DNA of 7,281 bases from Gammaproteobacteria bacterium (lineage in GTDB: Bacteria; Pseudomonadota; Gammaproteobacteria; Xanthomonadales; Rhodanobacteraceae): NCBI GenBank assembly GCA_005877675.1, contig VBNZ01000006.1:1-7281 (forward strand), given 5' to 3'. Position 1 is the stretch's first letter. Every line of letters begins with the position of its first letter. This document shows, piece after piece, positions 1-5,638 of the stretch. The translations under genes were made by a program, and so were the position numbers. The notes under the pieces are model-generated. The model did not search any database. It was not told the origin of the DNA and worked only from the letters and a program-made list of their open reading frames with translations.

Positions 1-338
1 AGCACGCCCCAGGCGATCACATTCAGGCGCTGTGCGTTCTCAAGGATGAAGGGGTCGCCGTCGCGCACCGTGTCGACGATCGCGAGCAAGCGTTGCAGGA
101 TCAAGTGCACAATCACCGCGCCGATGATGCCGATGACGACGATCACGCGCAGCCCGAGCGGCGCCAACGGGTGCATCTTCACCAGGTCGAAACCGAGCGG
201 CCCTTCCGGCCAGCCTTGCATGAAGAAGCTGGTGCTCAGCAGCAGGGCGATGCCGACGCCATAAAGAATGTTGAGGGCGGTCAGGCCCTGAATGATCGGA
301 CGGGCGATTGCGAGGGCCTGGGTGGACGTGGTGTTCAT
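1..338 (-). CDS. DUF2975-family small membrane protein, partial (C-terminus beyond left edge)
   Basis: The reading frame is open from an ATG at 338 down to the left edge and gives 112 residues. Two hydrophobic stretches look like membrane helices (about residues 16-40 and 61-85), separated by a short loop with a WPEGPLGFD segment. They are followed by VRDGDPFILENAQRL and an IAW stretch (residues 91-110). The 'GDPF..EN..RL..I.W' pattern is typical of DUF2975 proteins, which are predicted four-helix inner-membrane proteins of about 150-200 residues and unknown function; in many genomes a small Cro/CI-type regulator follows them. Here that neighbour would lie off the left edge and cannot be seen. 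The start is supported by GGAGAGG four bases upstream. The shadow frame on the same strand (40-351) has an Arg/His-rich composition and is not believable. Family assignment is from motif memory; the inner-membrane location is inference. Confidence 0.75.
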   Translation of the reverse strand, partial: MNTTSTQALAIARPIIQGLTALNILYGVGIALLLSTSFFMQGWPEGPLGFDLVKMHPLAPLGLRVIVVIGIIGAVIVHLILQRLLAIVDTVRDGDPFILENAQRLNVIAWGV

Positions 339-342
339 GGAC

Positions 343-349
343 CCTCTCC
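343..349 (-). promoter_or_regulatory. Ribosome binding site of the DUF2975-type gene
   Basis: GGAGAGG on the minus strand, ending four bases before the ATG at 338. It is purine-rich and Shine-Dalgarno-like, and it fixes the start of the partial membrane protein gene. Confidence 0.6.
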
Positions 350-357
350 ATCTAAAT

Positions 358-389
358 TTATCGTAAAACGATAATATATATATCGTATA
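358..389. promoter_or_regulatory. AT-rich operator/promoter region with TATCGT/ACGATA inverted repeat
   Basis: TTATCGT (358-364), AAA, ACGATAA (368-374) is a perfect 7-bp inverted repeat with a 3-bp centre. A third copy of the half-site, TATCGTA, lies at 381-387, 22 bp after the first. The sequence between is alternating AT, in sharp contrast with the GC-rich surroundings. The element lies 20-50 bp upstream of the minus-strand start at 338 and about 95 bp upstream of the plus-strand start at 484. A promoter overlapped by a dimeric regulator site for the minus gene is the simplest reading. No regulator is visible in the window, so the binding protein is unknown. Confidence 0.5.
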
Positions 390-483
390 GCAATATAAAT
401 AGGCCAGAAGACACCCTCGGCAGGCAGCCGGTGCGGAACGCGATTCGGCGTAAAGGCATGCTGACTCCGTTATTCTTGGCGCA

Positions 484-1509
484 ATGTCCACCGAACCGGA
501 TGCCGCGAAGGTACGAATCGATCCGGCCGCGACGCCGGCGATCGATCTCGCGACGATTCCCCGGATCGAAGGCACATGGCTGGAGGCGTGCATCGCGCAG
601 CTCTACGAGGAGCTTGCGGCGCGGAATATTTCATTCCAACCGCGCTGCTACCTCGCCGACGAATGGCTGACGCCGGAGAACGAGCCGGTCATCGGCATTC
701 CGTTTTATCTGGCGCATCCGCGGCTGATCAAGCTGCAGAAGAAAATGCTGCTGGAGGCCGAAGGCGACAACCACGACTGGTGCATGAAACTGCTGCGCCA
801 CGAATGCGGCCATGCGCTCACTTACGCCTACGATCTCAATCGCAAGCGCAGTTGGCAGCGCGTGTTCGGGCATCCGTCGGAAACCTATGGCGAAACGTAT
901 CGCTTCCGCCCGTACAGCAAGAGCTTCGTCCGCCACCTCGACTACTACTACGCGCAATACCACCCGGACGAGGATTTCGTCGAGACCTTCGCTGTCTGGC
1001 TTACGCCGGGTCTGGACTGGCGCAGCAAATACGCCGGCTGGAAAGCGCTCGACAAGCTGCTGTTCGTCGACAAGCTGATGGCGAGCATCGCGGGCAAGCC
1101 GCCGCTGCGCACGAGCGGTCGCCAGTTGTGGAAGACCTCGACAATCCGCAGCACGCTCAGACGCTATTACCAGAAGCGCCGCGCCGCCGAAGCTGAGGAC
1201 TTCCCGGAATTCCACGACGCGAACCTGCTGCGCATGTTCCGTGAGGGCAGCGTCGAGGGTGAGACGCGGCAGCCAGTCGCCAAGTTGCTGCAGGCGCATC
1301 GCAAGGCGCTGCTGACCACGGTGTCGAACTGGAGCGGCGAGCGGCGCTTCATGGTCAACGAGGTATATAAGGCAGTACTGCAGCGCAGCCGCGCCTTGCG
1401 TCTGGTCACCGAGGAATCGGACACGATCGCGATGCTGCAACTCGCGACGTATCTGACGACGCTGATGATGAACTACCGCTACACCACGCGCCTGCGAGGG
1501 GAGCTTTAG
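484..1509 (+). CDS. Putative zinc-binding metallopeptidase (Peptidase_Mx-like, HECGH motif)
   Basis: 341 residues with no signal peptide or membrane segment, so probably cytoplasmic. Residues 106-110 are HECGH, an HExxH zincin motif: H106 and H110 would bind zinc and E107 would act as general base. Residues 161-172 (PDEDFVETFAVW) give E167 as a likely third ligand, as in gluzincins. Conserved-looking blocks around the site are DWCMKLLRHECGHALTYAY (98-116), RPYSKSFVRHLDYYYAQYHP (142-161) and WRSKYAGWKAL (179-189); these match my memory of the putative zinc-binding metallopeptidase family. The C-terminal 130 residues are helical and charged. ATG 484 is the first reasonable start, though no good Shine-Dalgarno precedes it. 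The ATP-grasp gene follows on the same strand after 159 bp, which suggests a shared pathway. The substrate is unknown. The zincin fold is well supported; the peptidase activity is inference. Confidence 0.85.
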   Translation: MSTEPDAAKVRIDPAATPAIDLATIPRIEGTWLEACIAQLYEELAARNISFQPRCYLADEWLTPENEPVIGIPFYLAHPRLIKLQKKMLLEAEGDNHDWCMKLLRHECGHALTYAYDLNRKRSWQRVFGHPSETYGETYRFRPYSKSFVRHLDYYYAQYHPDEDFVETFAVWLTPGLDWRSKYAGWKALDKLLFVDKLMASIAGKPPLRTSGRQLWKTSTIRSTLRRYYQKRRAAEAEDFPEFHDANLLRMFREGSVEGETRQPVAKLLQAHRKALLTTVSNWSGERRFMVNEVYKAVLQRSRALRLVTEESDTIAMLQLATYLTTLMMNYRYTTRLRGEL

Positions 1510-1551
1510 TGTCCAGTCTCAGAAAGACAGCACCTGAAATTGCGCGGACCG

Positions 1552-1577
1552 TTCGCCCTGACGTATCGAAGGGCGAA
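1552..1577 (+). repeat. REP-like palindromic unit 1
   Basis: A 26-base imperfect palindrome: TTCGCCCT (1552-1559), loop GACGTATCGA, AGGGCGAA (1570-1577). The stem extends one pair outward (G1551-C1578). It resembles the common intergenic TTCG..CTGA..TCGAA..CGAA palindromes of GC-rich proteobacteria. It lies between two co-directional genes. No T-run follows, so it is not a classical terminator. Confidence 0.6.
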
Positions 1578-1594
1578 CGCCCGCATCACTGCCG

Positions 1595-1620
1595 TTCGTG
1601 GTTCGATACCTCAGCACGAA
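1595..1620 (-). repeat. REP-like palindromic unit 2, inverted relative to unit 1
   Basis: Read on the minus strand this 26-base unit shares TTCG, CTGA, GTATCGAA and terminal CGAA blocks with unit 1, at the same offsets. The stem pairs differ in a compensatory way: CC/GG in unit 1 is TG/CA here. There is one C-C mismatch in the stem. It lies 17 bases after unit 1 in opposite orientation, so the two form a BIME-like inverted pair. Confidence 0.55.
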
Positions 1621-1668
1621 TGAACTACGGAGCCGCTGAGTGCGAATCAGCCCAGTCGGGTCATTAGT

Positions 1669-2682
1669 ATGGCCACGCGCGTGCTGATGGTGTTCGACCT
1701 GCCGTATGCGGTGAAGCCCGACTACGACTTCGCCGCGGAGTTCGCCGATCCGGACGGGAGCTACACCGAGAACGATGTTTATCAGGCCCTGCTCGAGTGC
1801 GGCTACGAGGTGCACCGCCTGAGCCTGTTCGACGACGTGCGGCCGCTACTGGACACGGTGCGCGACGTCAAACCCGATGTGATCTTCAATCTCTGCGAGA
1901 CGTTCCGCGCCGCACCGCATTGGGACAAAAACATCGTCGCGACGATGGAGCTGCTCGGCGTGCCTTGCACGGGCGCGAGTTCCAATTCGCTGTTCCTGTG
2001 CAACGACAAGGGATTGTGCAAGAAGATCCTGCGCTTCCACCGCGTGCGCGTGCCGCGCTTTCATGCGTTCTACCGCGGCCATAAGGTGTGGCTTCCCAAG
2101 ACGCTGAAGTTGCCGTGCATCATCAAGCCGTTGACCGAAGAAGCCTCGCGCGGCATTTCGCAGGCGTCGATCGTCGACGACGAAGCGAGCTTCCTTGCGC
2201 GCATCCAGATGATTCACGAACGCATGAATCTCGATGCGATCGCGGAAGAGTACATCGACGGGCGCGAGCTCTACGTCAGCATCATCGGCGATCGCGCGCT
2301 GCGCGTACTGCCCGCGCGCGAGATGACCTTTGGCCAGATGGCGGAAGATGAACCGCGCATCGCGACTTATAAGGCCAAATGGGATGATGCCTATCGCAAG
2401 CGCTGGGGCATCAAGAACCATTTCGCCAACACGCTCGAACCGGAGCTGCAGAAACACATCGACGAAGTCTGCAAGCGTGCCTATCGCGCGCTCAACATCC
2501 GCAGCTATGCGCGCTTCGACCTGCGCGTGACCGCGGCCGGCAACGTCTATGTGATCGAACCCAACGCCAATCCCTGCATTGCCAAAGACGACGAACTGGC
2601 GCAGGCGGCACTGAAGGCCGGCATCGCCTATCCGAGCCTGATACGCAAAGTGGTCAATCAGGCGCTGCGGCGAGAAGGCTAG
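1669..2682 (+). CDS. ATP-grasp ligase, D-alanine-D-alanine-ligase-like
   Basis: 337 residues, predicted cytosolic. The N-terminal third is Rossmann-like and carries VIFNLCE (71-77) and GVPCTGASSNSLFLCNDKG (97-115), the counterparts of the Ddl 'FN..HG' and 'YTGS....a.DK' regions. The ATP-grasp domain follows. PCIIKP (149-154) gives K153 as nucleotide lysine; EEY (193-195) is the adenine hinge; GRELYVSIIG (198-207) and SYARFDLRV (279-287) follow; EPNANP (297-302) supplies the acidic and Asn Mg-binding residues, with D284, E297 and N299 the likely set. Such enzymes join a carboxylate to an amine through an acyl-phosphate. A genuine cell-wall Ddl usually sits in the mur/fts cluster, so this is more likely a dedicated ligase with another substrate, possibly the partner of the upstream metallopeptidase. 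ATG 1669 is the first plausible start; the ribosome binding site is weak. Confidence 0.85.
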   Translation: MATRVLMVFDLPYAVKPDYDFAAEFADPDGSYTENDVYQALLECGYEVHRLSLFDDVRPLLDTVRDVKPDVIFNLCETFRAAPHWDKNIVATMELLGVPCTGASSNSLFLCNDKGLCKKILRFHRVRVPRFHAFYRGHKVWLPKTLKLPCIIKPLTEEASRGISQASIVDDEASFLARIQMIHERMNLDAIAEEYIDGRELYVSIIGDRALRVLPAREMTFGQMAEDEPRIATYKAKWDDAYRKRWGIKNHFANTLEPELQKHIDEVCKRAYRALNIRSYARFDLRVTAAGNVYVIEPNANPCIAKDDELAQAALKAGIAYPSLIRKVVNQALRREG

Positions 2683-2872
2683 TGAAAAACGAGGCCAAAA
2701 TTGAAGGTAAATTAGTTGAACCAATGTGCCTGCCGCGGCGGACGATAAGCCCATCGTGGTTGCATGGGGTATTGATCGAGAAACCGAAGCAGCGAGCAAC
2801 GGACCAGAATTAATTGCCTCCACTCCCTATTGCTGCGACCATCAACCAGGGGTTCGGTTTCGGTTTTCAACT

Positions 2873-2878
2873 GAGGGG
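2873..2878 (+). promoter_or_regulatory. Ribosome binding site of the secreted NTF2-fold gene
   Basis: GAGGGG lies eight bases before ATG 2887. This spacing favours the start at 2887 over the in-frame ATG at 2896. Confidence 0.6.
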
Positions 2879-2886
2879 AATCTTCT

Positions 2887-3360
2887 ATGATCGCGATGAG
2901 GAAAGCGGCGGGCTTGTCGTTCCTGCTGGTGGCATTTGAGTTTTTTGCTGCCGATGCGCTCGCCGCGGATCCGGCGGCGGAAGTGAAGGCATTGCAGGCG
3001 GTGGATCATACGTGGGTCAAGGCGTACAACGCAGGCGATGCGCCTGCTGCTGCCAGCCTGTACGACGAGAACGCGATTCTGATGCCACCGGGCGCGCAGT
3101 CCGTGCGCGGCCGCGCCGCGATACGCGCGTTCCTCGCATCGGACATGGCTGCGTCGGCGAAAGCGGGTGTCACATTCCACCTCGGCGAGAAGTCTGATGG
3201 CGGCGTCACCGGTGCGATGGGCTGGGTGTCAGGTACTTATTCGGTCACCGACAAGTCCGGCAAAGTCGTCGAGACCGGGAAATATCTTTCCGTCTCGAAG
3301 AAGGAAAACGGGAAGTGGCTGTACGTCCGCGACACGTGGAATTCTGACGGCGCACATTAG
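2887..3360 (+). CDS. Exported SnoaL/DUF4440-like (NTF2-fold) protein
   Basis: 157 residues. A Sec signal peptide is evident: a short basic start (MIAMRK), a hydrophobic core (about residues 9-20) and a likely signal peptidase I site after ADALA (A26/A27). The mature part of about 131 residues fits one NTF2-like domain. Recognisable blocks are WVKAYNAGDAPAAASLY (43-59), DENAILMPPG (60-69) and VRGRAAIRAFL (73-83), then the beta-rich half with GKYLSVSKKENGKWLYVRDTWN (131-152). These match the DUF4440/SnoaL-like 'SgcJ/EcaC' group, many of which have no assigned reaction. Export suggests a periplasmic role, perhaps small-molecule binding or turnover; the substrate is not predictable. The gene stands alone: 204 bp follow the ATP-grasp gene, and the next gene converges from the other strand. 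Confidence 0.85.
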   Translation: MIAMRKAAGLSFLLVAFEFFAADALAADPAAEVKALQAVDHTWVKAYNAGDAPAAASLYDENAILMPPGAQSVRGRAAIRAFLASDMAASAKAGVTFHLGEKSDGGVTGAMGWVSGTYSVTDKSGKVVETGKYLSVSKKENGKWLYVRDTWNSDGAH

Positions 3361-3392
3361 GGCGTACATTGAGAGAGACCAGCGCAGCTCGG

Positions 3393-3420
3393 GTCTGCTC
3401 GATATGATAGGCGAGCAGGC
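3393..3420. other. Hairpin between convergent genes
   Basis: CTGCTCG (3395-3401) and CGAGCAG (3412-3418) pair perfectly around a 10-base loop. A G-U and a G-C pair extend the stem to 3393/3420. It lies 32 bp after the stop of the exported protein gene, in the gap between convergent genes. No U-tract follows on either strand, so any terminator role is weak inference. Confidence 0.35.
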
Positions 3421-3499
3421 AGCGTGGCGCGCGCCCAGGCGAGCATCAGTGCGCTGGTGCACAAAGCCATGGGCTGAAGACTGCGCGGAAGAGCTGGTT

Positions 3500-3790
3500 C
3501 TAGCGCTGCGATTGAGCAGTCGCCGCCGAAGTTTCTTCCGGCGGCGGCGGCTGCAGCTTCACCGCCAGCTCTTCCAGCGCGGCGATCTCTTTTTCGAGTT
3601 CATCGTGCAACTCGCTTTGCCGAGTCATCAGCGCCTCGACGGGTTCCGCCTGTTTGAGCTTCTTCAGCTCGCCGTCGAACAAGAGCCACTGCGTTGTCAG
3701 AGTCTCGACGTTGTTCTGCGCGTAATGACGCATCTCTTTGAGCTGCACCAAAGCGTCGTTGACATGAGCGAACGGGGTCTTCCTCCTCAA
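3500..3790 (-). CDS. Small coiled-coil hypothetical protein
   Basis: 96 residues, not recognised. It has no signal peptide or membrane helix. Residues 41-80 are rich in Glu, Lys and Leu with heptad-like spacing (ELKKLKQ; SELHDELEKEIAALEELAVKL), so a coiled coil is likely. A PPPP stretch (81-84) and an Ala/Thr/Gln tail follow. Codon third positions are mostly G/C, which supports a real gene. The start is uncertain. The frame is open back to a stop at 3860-3862, but TTG 3790 is the only usable start upstream of residue 14, and a perfect AGGAGG lies just inside the gene (3782-3787) rather than before it. Other in-frame candidates are TTG 3751, GTG 3748 and ATG 3733. The gene is convergent with the exported protein gene and divergent from the transporter. 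Confidence 0.55.
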   Translation of the reverse strand: MRRKTPFAHVNDALVQLKEMRHYAQNNVETLTTQWLLFDGELKKLKQAEPVEALMTRQSELHDELEKEIAALEELAVKLQPPPPEETSAATAQSQR

Positions 3791-3793
3791 TTG

Positions 3794-3813
3794 GTCTACG
3801 CTATAGGGTAGAC
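3794..3813. promoter_or_regulatory. 20-bp near-perfect palindrome, candidate operator
   Basis: GTCTAC (3794-3799), G, CTATAG (3801-3806), G, GTAGAC (3808-3813). Eighteen of 20 positions are self-complementary; only the two flanking G positions break symmetry. It lies four bases upstream of the TTG start of the coiled-coil gene and 145 bp upstream of the transporter start. It fits a dimeric helix-turn-helix repressor site in a divergent intergenic region. The binding protein is unknown. Confidence 0.45.
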
Positions 3814-3890
3814 GTTGGAAGCTGGCTGCCGCCGGAACGCCGCGTAAGAAGCGAGTTAATCACTTGCGCCAGCTCGTCCCTTTAAGCTGC

Positions 3891-3911
3891 AGCAGAACCA
3901 GAGCAGAACCA
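3891..3911 (+). repeat. Two direct 10-bp repeats, 11-bp period
   Basis: AGCAGAACCA occurs at 3891-3900 and again at 3902-3911, one helical turn apart, about 50 bp upstream of the transporter start. It may be a tandem regulator half-site or a small duplication. Confidence 0.4.
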
Positions 3912-3933
3912 ATTCCGAACGGCCTTAACGCGG

Positions 3934-3960
3934 ATGCTGCTTTGCAGCATAATGCATTAT
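3934..3960. promoter_or_regulatory. Two adjacent palindromes overlapping the MFS gene start
   Basis: ATGCTGC (3934-3940), TTT, GCAGCAT (3944-3950) is a perfect 7-bp inverted repeat. It overlaps by two bases a perfect 12-bp palindrome, ATAATGCATTAT (3949-3960), whose last two bases are the A and T of the start codon. No Shine-Dalgarno fits between them and the start. A repressor bound here would block transcription or initiation directly; alternatively the first repeat forms an mRNA hairpin. The regulator is not in view. Confidence 0.5.
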
Positions 3961-5183
3961 GGAAATGATCACAGCGCATGAAACCACGCGGCCCGCCGCG
4001 GCGATATCCGCCCGCCACCGCGCCCTGATTCTTACCGCGCTGACTCTCGGCGGTTTCGCGATCGGCACGAGCGAGTTCTCCGCCATGGGGCTGATGCCCG
4101 AGATGGTGAAGAGCTTCGGCGTGACCGAGCCGCAGGTTGGCCACATCATCAGCGCGTATGCGCTCGGCGTGGTCGTCGGCGCGCCCTTGCTCGCGATTCT
4201 TGGCGGGCGGCTGCCGCGCCGCGCGCTGCTATTGGCGCTGATGGGCTTTTACGCGCTCGGCAATCTCGCCAGTGCGCTCGCGCCGACCTACGCGAGCATG
4301 ATGCTGGCGCGTTTCGTCGCGGGCCTGCCGCACGGCGCGTATTTCGGCGTTGCGGCGCTGACGGCAGTGGCGATTAGCAAGCCCGCGGAGCGCGGCAAGG
4401 CGGTGAGCCTCACTATGTTCGGCCTGACCGTGGCGATACTTATCGGCAATCCGATCGCGACCTGGATGGGGCAGACGATCGGCTGGCGCTGGGCCTTTGT
4501 GATGGTGTCGGCGACTGCAGTCGCGACCGTAGTTCTGATCGCGGCGTTCATGCCGCGTGATGCTGCTGAAGCGCCGAAGCGCGCGCTCGACGAGCTGCGC
4601 GCGTTCAATCGCCTGCCGGTGTGGCAGGCGCTGGCGATCGGTGCGGTGGGTTTCTCCGGTCTGTTTTGCGTATTCAGCTATCTTGCGCCGACGATGCTGC
4701 AGGTGACGCAGGCGCCGGCTTCACTGATACCGCTGGGTCTGGCGGGTCTCGGCCTCGGCGGCGTGTTCGGCAATTTTTTTCGGCGGTTGGCTGTTCGATC
4801 GACTACGCTTTCGCGCGGTGCCGGTGATTCTGATCGGCGCGGCGGCGATGCTGCTGCTGTTTCCGTCGGCAACAGGCTCCCTGTGGACACTACTGCCGGC
4901 CACTGTTGCGATCGGCATGATGGGTGCGCTCGGCCCGGTGCTGCAGACGCATTTGATGGACGTGGCGGGCGACGCACAGACCTTGGCGGCCGCATCGCAT
5001 CATGCGGCGTTCAATGCCGCGAACGCATTGGGCCCCTGGCTCGGCGGTATGGCGATCACGGCAGGCTGGGGCTGGACTTCGACCGGTTATGTCGGCGCCA
5101 CGACAGCGCTGCTCGGCATGATGATTTATGTGTGGGCTGCGGCAACGCTGCGGCAGTCGCGCGAAGCTTACGCCGCATGCTGA
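3959..5183 (+). pseudogene. MFS efflux transporter (DHA1, AraJ-like), disrupted by a +1 frameshift in a T7 tract
   Basis: The first 274 codons (3959-4780) encode a typical MFS N-half. GTSEFSAMGLMPE (36-48) is in helix 1, GGRLPRR (82-88) is the loop 2-3 motif, and RFVAGLPHGAYFG (118-130) follows; these mark the AraJ/YdhP branch of drug or sugar efflux permeases. At 4774-4780 there are seven T. With six, GNFF would continue as GGWLFDRLRFRAVPVILIG and on through hydrophobic helices to a stop at 5181-5183, a normal protein of about 407 residues. As written, the frame turns into Arg/Asp/Gly-rich non-membrane sequence ending at 5206. Both halves keep coding character, so the break is recent or a sequencing/assembly error. 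ATG 3959 (or 3965) is the start. An inner-membrane proton-driven exporter is the family role; the substrate is unknown. Confidence 0.8.
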
Positions 5184-5269
5184 AGCGGGCGTCGGTGCAA
5201 AAGTGAGTGCAGCGCCCGTAGCCGCCGATGTGTTGATACCTTTTTTCGTTTACCGTACGCGCTCACTAT

Positions 5270-5274
5270 AGGAG
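5270..5274 (+). promoter_or_regulatory. Ribosome binding site of the RidA-family gene
   Basis: AGGAG lies five bases before ATG 5280. It is the clearest translation start signal in the right half and fixes this start. Confidence 0.65.
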
Positions 5275-5279
5275 CTCGC

Positions 5280-5624
5280 ATGATCAAGCGCATCGAAGCC
5301 GGCCGACGCATGTCGCAAGCCAGTATCCACAACGGCATCGTCTACCTGGCGGGGCAGGTGGCCGAGGACGCCAATGCCGACATCGAAGGCCAGACGCGAC
5401 AGGTGCTGACTGCGATCGACGCCTTGCTGGCTCAAGCGGGCAGCGACAAGACGCGCATCCTGCGGGCGCAGATTTATCTCGCCGACATCGGCGATTTCTC
5501 CGGCATGAATCGGGCGTGGGATGCTTGGGTCGTGCCTGGCAACGCACCATCGCGCGCGACGGTTGAGGCCAAGCTTGCAAAATCGGAGTGGAAGGTCGAG
5601 ATCGTCGTCACCGCGACCGTGTAG
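5280..5624 (+). CDS. RidA/YjgF/UK114-family protein
   Basis: 114 residues, one complete Rid domain, predicted cytosolic. Visible family features are GIVYLAGQVAED (19-30), QTRQVLTAIDALLAQAGSDKTRILRAQIYLADI (38-70), GNAPSRATVEAKLA (87-100) and the terminal VEIVVTA (106-112). R92 is the position of the substrate-carboxylate-binding arginine of active RidA enzymes, and E107 the conserved glutamate near it, so deaminase activity on reactive enamine/imine intermediates from PLP enzymes is plausible. The short length and the 'GNAPSRATVEA' signature fit a RidA-like side branch rather than the canonical 128-residue RidA. A strong ribosome binding site supports the start. The membrane protein gene follows after 14 bp, so the two are probably co-transcribed. 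Confidence 0.9.
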   Translation: MIKRIEAGRRMSQASIHNGIVYLAGQVAEDANADIEGQTRQVLTAIDALLAQAGSDKTRILRAQIYLADIGDFSGMNRAWDAWVVPGNAPSRATVEAKLAKSEWKVEIVVTATV

Positions 5625-5638
5625 TTCGAGCGGCTTTC

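Noticed and set aside
631..1440. Minus-strand open frame of 269 codons opposite the metallopeptidase gene.
   Set aside because: No recognisable domain, and it is fully antisense to a gene with clear HExxH and conserved blocks.
2742..2757. ACGAT/ATCGT hairpin after the ATP-grasp gene, considered as a terminator.
   Set aside because: A 5-bp AT/GC-mixed stem with no T-run is too weak to call.
1846..2823. Minus-strand open frame of 325 codons opposite the ATP-grasp gene.
   Set aside because: Its composition is typical of an antisense shadow in GC-rich DNA (many Arg, Ala, Asp and His, no motif), while the plus strand has full ATP-grasp motifs.
4781..5206. The MFS frame as read to 5206, taken as a genuine 415-residue protein with a soluble C-terminal domain.
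   Set aside because: The tail is an out-of-frame reading of a clear transmembrane half; the alternative frame restores MFS sequence at once.
5186..5246. Possible terminator after the MFS gene: CGGGCG/CGCCCG stem and a T6 run at 5241-5246.
   Set aside because: The stem has a 21-base loop and the T-run lies 22 bases beyond it, which is not the geometry of an intrinsic terminator.
5254..5273. CTCACTATAGG before the RidA gene matches the core and initiation part of the T7 RNA polymerase promoter.
   Set aside because: The upstream recognition half does not align without a gap, no phage gene is near, and the GG overlaps the ribosome binding site. An 11-base match is most likely chance.
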